A DNA stretch of 34,355 bases from Deltaproteobacteria bacterium (GCA_016875255.1 VGRU01000011.1:1-34355), one strand, 5' to 3'; shown: positions 23,699-32,615, counted from the stretch's first letter. Translations and numbers: made by a program. The notes: generated from the sequence alone by a model not told the origin.

Positions 23699-24673
23699 AT
23701 GCGGTCAATTATTTCAAAGTCGGTTGGTGTCTTTGTTATTGCGGTAATGACTGTTATTTTAAGTGTCTCGTTGGGATCCGCCCAGGAGATTAAAGGGCCC
23801 ATCAAGATCATTGTGCCTTATCCAGCCGGGGGTGGCTCCGATGTGTTAGCCCGTCTGATCGCAGACAAGTTGAAGGATTCTCTGGGCCAGACGGTTATTG
23901 TGGAGAATAAACCAGGCGCCGGCGGCAGGATCGGCACCGAATATGCCAAGGGTCAGCCGGCAGACGGGAGCTCCATGCTTTTTGTAAATCCTGCTCTTTT
24001 TGTCGTGAGTCCTATGGTCTACTCCAAGCTGTCATATGACCCCGACAAGGATTTCAAGCCCTTATCCCAAATCAATACCTATGAGTTCGTCCTCGCTGTT
24101 CCTTCAAGTTCCCCTATCAAGGATGTAAAAGGTTTGATTGAGTGGATGAAGAAAAATCCGAAGCAGGCCAACTACGGCTCCCCTGCAGCCGGCAGCCTTC
24201 CCCATTTCTTCGGTCTGATGATCAGCAAATATGCAGGGGTCGAGATGGTCCATGCCCCATACAGCGGCTCTGCCCCTCTTCTGACCGCACTGATCGGGGC
24301 GCAAATTCCCATGGCGGTGGATGTATTTGATAATTATTTCCCGCATCATCCGGATAAAATACGGATTCTGGCCACAGCAGGCGGTTCCCGTAAACACCCT
24401 GACATCCCAACCTTCAAGGATTTGGGATATAAGGACATTGAGGGTGTGGGTTGGAATGGGATCGTGGTCCCCTTCAAAACACCCAAACCGGTCATTGACA
24501 AATTGAATCAGGCGGTTGTCAAAGCCATCAAAATGCCGGATGTGACACAGAAGATCCAGCAGATGGGGTCTGATGTGACCGGCACGACCGCAGAGGAGTT
24601 TGCCAATATCCTTAAGCATGATCGTGAAAAATGGGGCCCCATCATCAAGGCTTCAGGATTCAAGGCAGATTGA
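23699..24673 (+). CDS. tctC: Tripartite tricarboxylate transporter substrate-binding protein (TctC/Bug family)
   Basis: 324-residue periplasmic binding protein with a signal peptide ending near GSA/QE. Bug-family pattern: IKIIVPYPAGGGSDVLARLIADKL, NKPGAGGRIGTEYAKGQPADG and YGSPAAGSLPHFFGLM; in this family two loops around 'PxGGGxD' and 'GSxGxG(S)' coordinate a carboxylate via water. Very strong ribosome site (AAAGGAGG). First gene of the tctCBA operon. Ligands of Bug proteins range from citrate to aromatic acids and sulfolactate, so the substrate is open. Confidence 0.95.
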   Translation: MRSIISKSVGVFVIAVMTVILSVSLGSAQEIKGPIKIIVPYPAGGGSDVLARLIADKLKDSLGQTVIVENKPGAGGRIGTEYAKGQPADGSSMLFVNPALFVVSPMVYSKLSYDPDKDFKPLSQINTYEFVLAVPSSSPIKDVKGLIEWMKKNPKQANYGSPAAGSLPHFFGLMISKYAGVEMVHAPYSGSAPLLTALIGAQIPMAVDVFDNYFPHHPDKIRILATAGGSRKHPDIPTFKDLGYKDIEGVGWNGIVVPFKTPKPVIDKLNQAVVKAIKMPDVTQKIQQMGSDVTGTTAEEFANILKHDREKWGPIIKASGFKAD

Positions 24674-24701
24674 TCTCATCACGCAAAGCATAAGGACTTT
24701 G

Positions 24702-25169
24702 ATGCACATCAAAAGAGCTAAGGACTTCAAGGCCGGTCTGATATTCATATTTTTTGGTATTGGATCCGCGGTTTTTTCCGGAACTTACCAGATTGGGACG
24801 TCTGCAAGGATGGGACCAGGATATTTCCCTTTTGCCCTCGGCGGAGTGCTCGCAGGGTTAGGCCTCGTGATTGTACTTAGAAGCCTCTCCAGGGGAGAGG
24901 GGATGAGGAAGGCACGATCCTTCCGGGCAAAACCGGTGGTCCTCGTGGTTTCCTCCGTCGTCCTCTTCGGGCTGCTCCTTCGGCCGCTTGGCCTGATCTT
25001 TTCCACTGTGATTCTCATCATTGTATCAAGCATGGCGAGTGACGAATTCAAAAAGAAGGAAGCCATTCTGAATGCCTTTGTATTGCTTGCCATCGTTTTG
25101 ATCATCTTTGTCTATTTCCTCAAGTTCCAGATACCGGTATGGCCATCCTTTCTGACCGGACGAATCTGA
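24702..25169 (+). CDS. tctB: Tripartite tricarboxylate transporter small membrane subunit (TctB)
   Basis: 155-residue four-span membrane protein that pairs with TctA. Typical features are the N-terminal FKAGLIFIFFGIGSAVFSGTYQIGTSARMGPGYFP block and hydrophobic segments thereafter. ATG 24702 with AAGGA seven bases upstream is preferred over a longer frame that overlaps tctC by 24 codons. Sequence of TctB is poorly conserved; order and topology support the call. Confidence 0.92.
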   Translation: MHIKRAKDFKAGLIFIFFGIGSAVFSGTYQIGTSARMGPGYFPFALGGVLAGLGLVIVLRSLSRGEGMRKARSFRAKPVVLVVSSVVLFGLLLRPLGLIFSTVILIIVSSMASDEFKKKEAILNAFVLLAIVLIIFVYFLKFQIPVWPSFLTGRI

Positions 25170-25190
25170 CCTCATACAGGGAGAGATGAC

Positions 25191-26696
25191 ATGGAACTTC
25201 TTTCCAATCTGGCGCTCGGTTTTCAGACAGCGATCTCTCCACTGAATCTTTTTTACTGCTTCCTCGGGGTGTTGATAGGAACGCTCATCGGCGTGCTGCC
25301 GGGGATTGGGCCTGTTCAGACCATTGCCATCCTGCTTCCCGCAACCTTTGCTTTACCTCCTGTTACAGCTTTGATTATGCTCGCTGGTATCTACTACGGG
25401 GCTCAATATGGTGGGTCTACGACCTCCATTTTGGTGAATGTGCCGGGAGAGGCCTCGTCGGTCGTGACCTGCATGGATGGCTATCAGATGGCCCTTCAGG
25501 GTCGAGCCGGAGTGGCCCTGACGATCGCGGCGCTCGGCTCATTTGTTGCAGGTTGCTTCGCCACACTCCTTCTTGCCGTTTTAGCCATCCCTCTGTCGGA
25601 AGTCGCTTTCAAATTCGGACCGGCGGAGTACTTCTCGCTGATGGTCTTCGGATTGATCGGTTCCATTGTGTTTGCATCGGGGTCAGTGATTAAGGCCGTG
25701 GGAATGGTCGTGCTTGGCCTGATCCTTGGGATGGTTGGGACGGATATTACAAGCGGCACACATCGCTTCTCTTTCGGCATCCCCGAGCTGGCAGACGGCA
25801 TCGGATTTGTCCCTCTTGCCATGGGCCTCTTCGGCATCTCCGAAATCATTAAAAGTCTTGAGCGGAAAGAAAAACGTGAGGTTCTCAAAAGTAAAATAAT
25901 GGGGTTTTGGATGTCCAAAAAGGAGATCAGGGCGGCTGCACCCGCTGTGGCTCGTGGAACACTCACCGGATCCCTGTTGGGAATTCTGCCAGGCGGAGGT
26001 GTCATTCTGGCTTCGTTTATCTCCTACATGCTGGAAAAGAGGATCTCCCGGGATCCTCAGAGCTTCGGCAAAGGGAACATCCGAGGCGTTGCAGCTCCGG
26101 AGTCGGCAAATAATGCGGCTTCACAAACTTGCTTCGTCCCTCTGCTTACGCTCGGCATTCCGTCCAATGTCATCTTGGCCATGATGGCCGGCGCCATGAT
26201 CATCCATGGCATCCAACCAGGACCCCGTGTCATCAGCAGCAACCCCTCTCTCTTCTGGGGTGTGATTGTATCGATGTGGGTGGGCAACCTGATGCTGGTC
26301 ATTCTGAACTTGCCGTTGATCGGAGTATGGGTCAAACTCCTCTCCGTTCCCTACCGCCTCCTCTACCCCGCCATCCTGCTTTTTTGCTGTATCGGGATCT
26401 ACAGCGTCAACAATAATACCTTTGACATCGGGCTAACAGCGTTCTTCGGGCTTCTGGGTTACACTTTCGCAAAACTTGAATGTGAGCCGGCGCCTTTGAT
26501 TCTGGGATTTGTTTTAGGACCGATGATGGAAGAGAACTTGCGTCGGGGCATGCTGCTCTCACGGGGCGATCCTTCGGTCTTTTTCACCCGTCCATTGTCT
26601 CTCGCATTCCTGCTGATGGCTTTTGCCATGCTCATCGTTATTGCCCTTCCAGCCATCCGCCGGAAAAGGGAGGACGCCTTCCACGAGGAAGGGTAG
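25191..26696 (+). CDS. tctA: Tripartite tricarboxylate transporter large permease (TctA)
   Basis: 501-residue, about 12-span permease that performs ion-coupled uptake of the TctC ligand. Family signatures: LIGTLIGVLPGIGPVQTIAILLP at the N-terminus, MLAGIYYGAQYGGSTTSIL, the repeat-half GSLLGILPGGGVILASF, and PESANNAASQ before the second set of helices. Complete and full length. Followed by a hairpin (26709-26737). Confidence 0.96.
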   Translation: MELLSNLALGFQTAISPLNLFYCFLGVLIGTLIGVLPGIGPVQTIAILLPATFALPPVTALIMLAGIYYGAQYGGSTTSILVNVPGEASSVVTCMDGYQMALQGRAGVALTIAALGSFVAGCFATLLLAVLAIPLSEVAFKFGPAEYFSLMVFGLIGSIVFASGSVIKAVGMVVLGLILGMVGTDITSGTHRFSFGIPELADGIGFVPLAMGLFGISEIIKSLERKEKREVLKSKIMGFWMSKKEIRAAAPAVARGTLTGSLLGILPGGGVILASFISYMLEKRISRDPQSFGKGNIRGVAAPESANNAASQTCFVPLLTLGIPSNVILAMMAGAMIIHGIQPGPRVISSNPSLFWGVIVSMWVGNLMLVILNLPLIGVWVKLLSVPYRLLYPAILLFCCIGIYSVNNNTFDIGLTAFFGLLGYTFAKLECEPAPLILGFVLGPMMEENLRRGMLLSRGDPSVFFTRPLSLAFLLMAFAMLIVIALPAIRRKREDAFHEEG

Positions 26697-26708
26697 AAAA
26701 TGTAAAAC

Positions 26709-26737
26709 CCGTTAGAAGGATTTTGCCCTTCTAACGG
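26709..26737. repeat. CCGTTAG hairpin repeat after tctA
   Basis: Perfect 11-bp stem CCGTTAGAAGG/CCTTCTAACGG with a 7-base loop, 12 bp after the tctA stop. A further inverted copy TTCTAACAGGGT lies at about 26795-26806, just before the next gene, and related CGTTAG/CTAACG arms are found at 497-540. No T-run follows, so it is better seen as a dispersed palindromic repeat than a terminator. Confidence 0.75.
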
Positions 26738-26820
26738 AATGTTCACACAGGATAAGCCCAGTACCCGTTCTGGTGGAGGGCAAACAACGGGGCTTTCTAA
26801 CAGGGTCAATGGAGATCAAA

Positions 26821-27579
26821 ATGGTGCAACGGAAGAAATTACCTCTCTACCTCCAAATTGAATCGATTCTCAAATCGAAAATCCTCACAGGTGAATTGAA
26901 GGAAGGGGATCGTCTCCCCCCGGAGAATGAACTCTCGAAACAATTTGGAGTGAGTCCATTAACCGTCCGGCAAGCTCTCTCCTTTCTTGTGGGAGAGGGT
27001 TTGCTGGATCGGAGGCCCGGAATAGGGACGACGGTTAAAAAGAGTCCTGATGAAAAGATTACCCTAACCCTCTCGGGGAAAATAGATGAACTTCTCTCGC
27101 TCGGCAGGGAGACTGAAACAAGGGTTCTCCGTTCCGAAGTCATTCAAGGGTTTGACAAGCCCATCCGCTATCTCAAGTTGAATCTGACAGACCAAATCTG
27201 TTTTGTCGAAAAAGTGAGATATTGGAAAACGATCCCTATGATGGTGGTCGAAGAATATGCACCTCAATCGCTGATCGGACCGTTTCTTAAAAACAAAAAA
27301 TCAACGGTATCTTTGTATTCTATTCTAACTCAGAGAAAACGAGTGGTTTTGAAGGAGGCTATCCAGACCATCGAGTCTTCCACGGCAGATCAGCGAATTG
27401 CCTCTCTGCTTCAAATCGAAATGGGCTCTCCGTTGTTCTACACGGAACGGACTTTTTTCGAAGAATCTGGTCTTCCCATCCTCTTCCAAATCACCTTTAC
27501 ACGTGCTGAGCATTTCAAATTTTCAGTCCATCTGGGCCGGGAGAAGAAAGAGAAAGAGATGAAATGGGTGGTCTATTGA
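26821..27579 (+). CDS. GntR family transcriptional regulator, HutC/UTRA subfamily
   Basis: 252-residue regulator. N-terminal winged helix (residues about 5-70): PLYLQIESILKSKILTGELKEGDRLPPENELSKQFGVSPLTVRQAL and wing RRPGIGTTV. C-terminal UTRA ligand domain (about 85-240) with ERTFFEESGLPILFQITF, the strand usually read as 'R..Y..dg.pi.....y'. The effector is probably a small molecule related to the Tct substrate. ATG 26821 is chosen for its GGAG at 6-bp spacing; in-frame ATG 26809 and GTG 26773 lie in the repeat-bearing leader. It sits between tctCBA and the sulfur-gene cluster and may control both. Confidence 0.92.
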   Translation: MVQRKKLPLYLQIESILKSKILTGELKEGDRLPPENELSKQFGVSPLTVRQALSFLVGEGLLDRRPGIGTTVKKSPDEKITLTLSGKIDELLSLGRETETRVLRSEVIQGFDKPIRYLKLNLTDQICFVEKVRYWKTIPMMVVEEYAPQSLIGPFLKNKKSTVSLYSILTQRKRVVLKEAIQTIESSTADQRIASLLQIEMGSPLFYTERTFFEESGLPILFQITFTRAEHFKFSVHLGREKKEKEMKWVVY

Positions 27580-27617
27580 GGAATAAAAGCACCACATCAA
27601 GAAAGGAGTAGGAAGTC

Positions 27618-28961
27618 ATGGCAGAAATGGTTGGTCCAGGGTGTCAAAGGGGAATTCCTGGCAATGTGGAGATGCCTTTAGCGGTGGAACGTTTGCCAAA
27701 TGGGAATACGCTCATCGCAGACGCTGGAGATGAAGCAGGGTTCGGAAGTGAAATCATCGAAGTAAACCCTGTTGGAAGTATTGTCTGGAATTACAATGAA
27801 GGTCTCCGTTTTGCCCACAGCGGTCGCCGATTGAAAAATGGGAACACTTTGATCACAGATACGACCAATAACCGACTGATCGAAGTCACTCCAGACAAAA
27901 GGATAGTGATGAGTTCAGATGAATGGGGTGGAGGCACAGGCAAACTTTCAGACGGCTCCCATCTTCATTATCCCAATGAAGCCTTTGAACTCGAGGACAG
28001 AACCTTTTTGGTCACCGATCGGAACAATGACCGCTGTATCCAGGTGGACCGAAACGGGAAGGTGATCTGGGCTTTTGAAAATGAACTTCGACATCCCCAT
28101 AATGCGAATGCCCTCCCCAATGGGAATATGTTGATCGCAGATTCTGATGGAAATCGAATTCTTGAGATCAACCGGAAAAAGGAAGTCATCTGGTCTTATG
28201 GAGACGGGTCTGCTGAAACTCTTTGGTGGCCCAGGGGTGGAATCCGCCTGGAGAATGGGAACACCCTCATCACAGACAGCAAGAACCATCGAATCATAGA
28301 GGTTTCCCCTAAAGAGAGGATCATCTGGAAGTTTCAGACCGAACATGTGGATAAGTTCTATATTACCCATGCCACAAAAGAAGACACTTTTTTAATTGCC
28401 TGTACGGATGGACATCACCAAGTGATTGAGGTGGACCGAACCGGAAACATCGTATGGCTATTTCGCAACTACCGAAGACCCGCACCTGTATATCGTCGAT
28501 TGACCAATGGTTTTTTCAAAGAACGGGAGGAGAATGGATTACCAAAATACTGGGTGTTGGCAACCCGGCTTTCTGAAGGAGGCGGTAGATTTATCTGGGA
28601 TACCAATAATAAACCTTCTGCTTGCCCCGGATTGGAATATGACCGCCCCGGTGCCCTTTTCCTGCAACAGAATATTGCCGTCAAACCGGGAGAAACCTAT
28701 CGGGTGGGGGCTGAAGTCAAGACAATCGATTTAAAGGGAACAGCCTGCCTTCACGTCGATTTTTATGATCACCTTGGAGGAAGCCTTTATCGCGATATCA
28801 CTGAAATGCCATCGGGTGAATACTTTACCGGGACGAATGATTGGACCCATGACTTATTTGAAATCAAGGCTCCCCTTAAAGCCACTTTCGCCCAACTGCG
28901 GCTTGCCATTAACAACAGCGGCAAGGTCTTTGTAAGAAACATCATGATGAATCTCATATAG
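27618..28961 (+). CDS. Cytoplasmic six-bladed beta-propeller protein (ASST/PQQ-like repeats) with C-terminal jelly-roll domain
   Basis: 447 residues. Residues about 25-300 are six repeats of the form 'G-N-T-L-I-A/T-D-x-x-x-N-R-I-I-E-V...G-x-I-V-W', seen as GNTLIADA, GNTLITDTTNNRLIEV, RTFLVTDRNNDRCIQV, GNMLIADSDGNRILEI, GNTLITDSKNHRIIEV and DTFLIACTDGHHQVIEV. This is the repeat style of arylsulfotransferase-like/PQQ-like propellers. From about residue 315 a CBM4/9-like sandwich begins (LTNGFFKE...GLPKYW). No signal peptide or membrane span, so it should be cytoplasmic. The ribosome site is AAAGGAG. It heads a cluster with CysD-like, Sat and TauE genes. Enzyme activity cannot be assigned; a sulfotransferase role is only suggested by context. 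Confidence 0.72.
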   Translation: MAEMVGPGCQRGIPGNVEMPLAVERLPNGNTLIADAGDEAGFGSEIIEVNPVGSIVWNYNEGLRFAHSGRRLKNGNTLITDTTNNRLIEVTPDKRIVMSSDEWGGGTGKLSDGSHLHYPNEAFELEDRTFLVTDRNNDRCIQVDRNGKVIWAFENELRHPHNANALPNGNMLIADSDGNRILEINRKKEVIWSYGDGSAETLWWPRGGIRLENGNTLITDSKNHRIIEVSPKERIIWKFQTEHVDKFYITHATKEDTFLIACTDGHHQVIEVDRTGNIVWLFRNYRRPAPVYRRLTNGFFKEREENGLPKYWVLATRLSEGGGRFIWDTNNKPSACPGLEYDRPGALFLQQNIAVKPGETYRVGAEVKTIDLKGTACLHVDFYDHLGGSLYRDITEMPSGEYFTGTNDWTHDLFEIKAPLKATFAQLRLAINNSGKVFVRNIMMNLI

Positions 28962-28999
28962 CGTTTAACATCACGAAAAATAGAAAAGGAGGATAAACG

Positions 29000-29845
29000 A
29001 TGGCGCTTGATAGAGTGATCAGTGAAAAGAGAAAGAGACAGTGTGCGAAACTGGTGGAGATCTCCAAAGATATTGTGAGGCAGGCTTTCGATAAGTTTAA
29101 GCCTGAGGAACTGGGGATCACCTGGACGGGGGGAAAGGACAGCGGATTAGGACTCTGGATCATCCGGCAGGTCTGCCAGGAAAAGGGTATTCCAATTCCC
29201 AAGACCATGATCATTGGTGAAGGGGATGAATTTGAGGAGATTGAAGAGTTTGTTGATAGGATGAAGAAGGAATGGAATGTCCCTTTAGGGGTCTGCCGGA
29301 ATGAGGATGTTCTCAAGGCGGCCAATCATACACTGAATGCAATAGTGAAGGTGAAGGATTTGAGTGAACGCAACCGTGAAGAACTTAAACGGATTGGATT
29401 CGATGAGGAGGAGTTTCCCTTTGAGGCAGAGTCTTATACGGGGAATCATCTGATGAAGACAGTGGTCTTCAATGAGTTTCTGGAGCGAAATAAAATCAAG
29501 GGGATCTTTCAGGGGCTCCGTTGGGATGAGCATCCTGCCCGATTTGACGATCCCTATTTTGAGCACAAGGAGGCATCTCATTTGGTGCCAGAGCATACCC
29601 GGATCCGTCCTATCCTCCATTTCACCGAGAAGGATCTATGGGACACCTATGCCGCATTTAAGATTCCTCATTGTCAGCTTTACGAGCGGGGCTATCGTTC
29701 TCTTGGAGCGAAGACAACAAGTCTAATTTCTGAGGACGGTGTTCCCGCATGGAAACAGGATTTGGAGAACACGGAGGAGCGCGCCGGGAGACGTCAAGAC
29801 AAAGAGAAGGCAATGGAGAGGATGCGTCAATTAGGATATATGTAA
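29000..29845 (+). CDS. CysD/PAPS-reductase-like ATP pyrophosphatase (N-type), no CysN partner
   Basis: 281-residue member of the adenine nucleotide alpha-hydrolase (CysH/CysD) superfamily. It has the PP-loop TWTGGKDSG (residues 41-49) that binds the ATP pyrophosphate, an Arg/Asp-rich middle (GLRWDEHPARFD), and a CysD-like end: RIRPILHFTEKDLWDTY, then IPHCQLYERGYRSLGAKTTS and a terminal ERAGRRQDKEKAMERMRQLGYM, which parallels the 'SERQGR...KKRQGYF' tail of CysD. It lacks the C-terminal Cys of assimilatory PAPS reductase. No GTPase subunit CysN is present, so it is unlikely to be a classical ATP sulfurylase. Strong AAAAGGAGG ribosome site; 38 bp after the propeller gene. Confidence 0.8.
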   Translation: MALDRVISEKRKRQCAKLVEISKDIVRQAFDKFKPEELGITWTGGKDSGLGLWIIRQVCQEKGIPIPKTMIIGEGDEFEEIEEFVDRMKKEWNVPLGVCRNEDVLKAANHTLNAIVKVKDLSERNREELKRIGFDEEEFPFEAESYTGNHLMKTVVFNEFLERNKIKGIFQGLRWDEHPARFDDPYFEHKEASHLVPEHTRIRPILHFTEKDLWDTYAAFKIPHCQLYERGYRSLGAKTTSLISEDGVPAWKQDLENTEERAGRRQDKEKAMERMRQLGYM

Positions 29846-29858
29846 ATCTCCACAATAG

Positions 29859-29879
29859 AAATCCCAAATTCGAAATCGA
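29859..29879 (+). repeat. Three-unit heptamer array, AAATYSN-type
   Basis: Three adjacent heptamers AAATCCC, AAATTCG, AAATCGA in the 92-bp spacer before sat. Same word style as the array at 7906-7926; only one arm is present. Confidence 0.6.
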
Positions 29880-29937
29880 AGAGTAATATTTGCAAGAGGA
29901 AACCGAGAAACTTTGTGGATAAATGGGGAGTTAGCGA

Positions 29938-31104
29938 ATGTCACATTTGATTCCACCTCACGGAGGGAGGCTTAAACCCTTGCTCTTAAAGGGAGAAACG
30001 TTACAGGAGGCCATTAAAAAGGCTAAACACTTTCAACGAGTCAGGATGACCACCCGGGAGAGGGACGATTTGATCATGATGGGAATCGGAGCCTTCAGTC
30101 CTCTTGAAGGATTTATGGGAAAGGCCGACTGGAAAGGGGTATGCGATGACATGAGGATGGCAGATGGGACATTCTGGCCAATTCCCATCACTCTGTCGGT
30201 GACCAAAGAAGTTGCCAAGAGTTTAAAAGAAGGCCAGGAAGTAGCTCTGATGGATAATGAAAACAATGAACTCATGGGCACAATGGTGGTGCAGGAAAAA
30301 TACACCATTGACAAGGTCTATGAGTGCAGGCAGGTCTTCAAGACCGATGACATCAGGCATCCTGGTGTAGCCAAAGTCATGGCTCAGGGAGATGTTAATA
30401 TTGGCGGTCTTGTCAAAGTTTTTAGCGAAAGTGACTATCCGGAAAAATTCAAAGGTCTCTATACCACCCCGGAGGAAACCCGAAAACTCTTTGAAGAAAA
30501 GGGTTGGAGGACCATCGCAACATTACAGCTCAGAAACCCCATGCATCGGTCCCATGAATATATTGCCAAGATTGCTCTGGAAATTTGCGACGGGCTTTTC
30601 ACCCATCAGCTTATTGGGAATCTCAAAGAAGGAGATATCCCGGCTGAAATAAGAGTCAGATGCGTTGATGCCCTAGTCGAAAACTATTTCCCCAAAGATC
30701 GAGTTATCCAGAAAGGTTACCCCTTAGAAATGCGTTATGCAGGACCGCGGGAAGCATTGCTTCATGCGATCTTTCGACAGAACTATGGTGCCACCCATTT
30801 GATTGTGGGACGCGATCATGCGGGTGTTGGTAACTATTATGGTCCCTTTGAAGCACAGGAGATCTTCGATCAGATCCCCTCGGATGGACTCTTGATAAAG
30901 CCCCTGAAGATTGACTGGACCTTCTATTGTTACCGTTGCAAGGGGATGGCTTCTTATAAAACCTGTCCGCATCCTGAGCAAGACCATCTCTCGTTGAGCG
31001 GGACGTTATTAAGAAAGAAACTCACCGGAGGAGAGGCTATCTCTGAAGAGTTCAGTCGGCCTGAAGTCCTCAAAATCCTGACCGATTATTACCGAGGCCT
31101 CTAA
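29938..31104 (+). CDS. sat: Sulfate adenylyltransferase (homo-oligomeric ATP sulfurylase, Sat)
   Basis: 388-residue enzyme that interconverts sulfate + ATP and APS + pyrophosphate. The nucleotide-binding signature [11 protein letters not shown] (residues 197-207) and the second motif GRDHAGVG (291-298) are intact. A cysteine/histidine cluster near the end (C331-x2-C334, C343, H345) matches the zinc site seen in the dissimilatory/thermophile type. ATG 29938 has GGGGAG upstream. In a sulfate reducer this enzyme would start sulfate activation; in a sulfite- or sulfonate-user it can run in reverse to make ATP from APS. No APS reductase is in the window, so direction is undecided. Confidence 0.95.
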   Translation: MSHLIPPHGGRLKPLLLKGETLQEAIKKAKHFQRVRMTTRERDDLIMMGIGAFSPLEGFMGKADWKGVCDDMRMADGTFWPIPITLSVTKEVAKSLKEGQEVALMDNENNELMGTMVVQEKYTIDKVYECRQVFKTDDIRHPGVAKVMAQGDVNIGGLVKVFSESDYPEKFKGLYTTPEETRKLFEEKGWRTIATLQLRNPMHRSHEYIAKIALEICDGLFTHQLIGNLKEGDIPAEIRVRCVDALVENYFPKDRVIQKGYPLEMRYAGPREALLHAIFRQNYGATHLIVGRDHAGVGNYYGPFEAQEIFDQIPSDGLLIKPLKIDWTFYCYRCKGMASYKTCPHPEQDHLSLSGTLLRKKLTGGEAISEEFSRPEVLKILTDYYRGL

Positions 31105-31110
31105 GAAGAT

Positions 31111-31872
31111 ATGGAAAATGTTTCCCTGCCTGTTCTACCATTGCTCGGCCTGATAGGTGGGTTCCTTTCGGGATTGCTCGGTCTGGGAGGAGGCGTGATC
31201 ATGCTCCCCCTCCTCACCTTTATCGGTGGAGTTCCTCTCAAGCTTGCCACGGGAACGGATCTTGTCCATGTGTTTATCGCTTCAGCAACGGGCATGTTTT
31301 TTCATTATCGAAATGGGATTGTCGATTTAAAAGCGGGCGTTCTATTAGGGATAGCAGGCATTGTAGGGGGATTCGCGGGATCTTTCCTGTCTGTTCAATT
31401 ATCTGCGCGTAACCTACAGTCTATTTACCTTTTGGTGGTTGCCCTAGCCATTACGATTCTTTTGATTCCACTTAAATCAGAGAACAAAGACTACAAGATG
31501 GGAAATTTCAACAAGGCCCTCGGGGTTACTATTGGTATTGGGGTCGGCTCTTTGACAGGTCTATTGGGCATAGGAGGGGGGTTTATTATTCTTCCCCTAT
31601 CTATCCACCTTCTTGAGATTCCACTACGAGTAACAATCGGAACTTCCCTATTGTTTATATTGATTTCTTCTATAGGAACCATCGGAGCAAAATTCAAAGT
31701 AGGACAAATTCATCTCCCGATTACCCTTTTCGTTATTTCAGGCTCGGTCGTCGGGGCCCTTTTGGGCGCTCATATTAGCAGAAAAATCCAAATCAAATAC
31801 CTACGTGTAATCCTCATCTCCGTTTTAGGTCTGATCTTTATCACAGTTGGATTTAAAACCTTCTTCAAGTGA
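31111..31872 (+). CDS. TauE/SafE family sulfite/organosulfonate exporter-type permease
   Basis: 253-residue membrane protein with about eight helices. Both halves carry the family's glycine-rich motif: GGFLSGLLGLGGGVIMLPLL at the start and GSLTGLLGIGGGFIILPLS in the second half. TauE/SafE proteins are linked to export of sulfite, sulfoacetate or related anions in organosulfonate degradation. It starts 6 bp after sat, so they are co-transcribed, which fits a role in moving a sulfur oxyanion. It ends 12 bp from the convergent DUF3047 gene. Confidence 0.9.
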   Translation: MENVSLPVLPLLGLIGGFLSGLLGLGGGVIMLPLLTFIGGVPLKLATGTDLVHVFIASATGMFFHYRNGIVDLKAGVLLGIAGIVGGFAGSFLSVQLSARNLQSIYLLVVALAITILLIPLKSENKDYKMGNFNKALGVTIGIGVGSLTGLLGIGGGFIILPLSIHLLEIPLRVTIGTSLLFILISSIGTIGAKFKVGQIHLPITLFVISGSVVGALLGAHISRKIQIKYLRVILISVLGLIFITVGFKTFFK

Positions 31873-31884
31873 TTTCATATTCAC

Positions 31885-32553
31885 TTACCTCCTCAACATT
31901 GGTTCCGAATAAAAGGCGGTCACCATTTCGTTGCTCTGGTCGGTATCGGTCTGGATGCCAATGGCCAGGATCGGCGGAGGTTTTTTCCCAAAGGCTGTTT
32001 TAAAATCTTTTTGGACATTCCTCTTAAAATAGACCCACTGTCCTGCCCTGCCTTCGCCTGACTCCAGGACAAAAATCTTGCAATTTGCCTCTCCGGGATG
32101 GTCAAAGAGATGCCCCTTGGGCAGACGGGTTGCCCAGATATATTCGATTTTAAACCCTGAAGGCTCCCCCTTTCCAACCCTCTTAAAAGGCCCCTCTTTC
32201 CCGAAGACAATCATCACCCGGGCCGCCGCATCAAAGCGGTCTTTCCTGGTTTCAATGGAAGAGTGGACCACATTGGAAACCTTCCATCCCCAGGCAAGGA
32301 CAGGAAGGTTCCTCTCCTTCTCTCCTGCAGCTTTATAGAGAGAAGAACGACTGCCCACACTCTCCGCCTTGATGATCCCTTTGCCAGCCCTTGAGTATTG
32401 GGTGGGAGAGACGGAAAAATATTTCACCTCCCACCAGCCCTTAACCGGTGATTCAGGCTCTTCGGGTTTTTCCTGAGGAGAACCAAAGAAAGGGATTTGA
32501 GCGAAGACCAGAAAAAGGCCTAACGGGATCAATAGGAATTTCGTCATAACCAT
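31885..32553 (-). CDS. DUF3047 family exported protein of unknown function
   Basis: 222-residue protein with a signal peptide (hydrophobic residues about 4-22). The body has the DUF3047 pattern: WGWKVSNVV..., R-x-D-x-x-A-A-R-V-M-I-V-F-G, IEYIWATRLPKGHLF, then GQWVYFKRNVQKDFKTAFG and the closing AIGIQTDTDQSNEMVTAFY. The role is unknown; such proteins are common in deltaproteobacteria and gammaproteobacteria. ATG 32553 and ATG 32547 are both possible. It is divergent from the CAP-domain gene and shares its 302-bp upstream region. Confidence 0.85.
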   Translation of the reverse strand: MVMTKFLLIPLGLFLVFAQIPFFGSPQEKPEEPESPVKGWWEVKYFSVSPTQYSRAGKGIIKAESVGSRSSLYKAAGEKERNLPVLAWGWKVSNVVHSSIETRKDRFDAAARVMIVFGKEGPFKRVGKGEPSGFKIEYIWATRLPKGHLFDHPGEANCKIFVLESGEGRAGQWVYFKRNVQKDFKTAFGKKPPPILAIGIQTDTDQSNEMVTAFYSEPMLRR

Positions 32554-32615
32554 TTTATACCATAGTTTGGGTAGTGATTAAGAGAACTCTGAAAAAAACC
32601 TTCTTCTGCCATTTT

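Noticed and set aside
25496..26005. 169-codon minus-strand frame inside tctA
   Set aside because: Antisense shadow of a strongly conserved permease gene; composition is low-complexity Pro/Arg/Ser.
26709..26737. Rho-independent terminator after tctA
   Set aside because: The hairpin is strong but is not followed by a T-run, and related arms occur elsewhere as dispersed repeats.
26773..26820. Longer N-terminus for the UTRA regulator
   Set aside because: These codons translate the repeat-bearing leader; ATG 26821 has a good ribosome site and gives the normal family N-terminus.
27618..28961. Confident arylsulfotransferase assignment
   Set aside because: Repeat style and context are suggestive, but no catalytic residues could be identified with certainty and no export signal is present.
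29000..29845. Assimilatory PAPS reductase (CysH) assignment
   Set aside because: The C-terminal catalytic Cys motif of CysH is absent and the tail resembles CysD.
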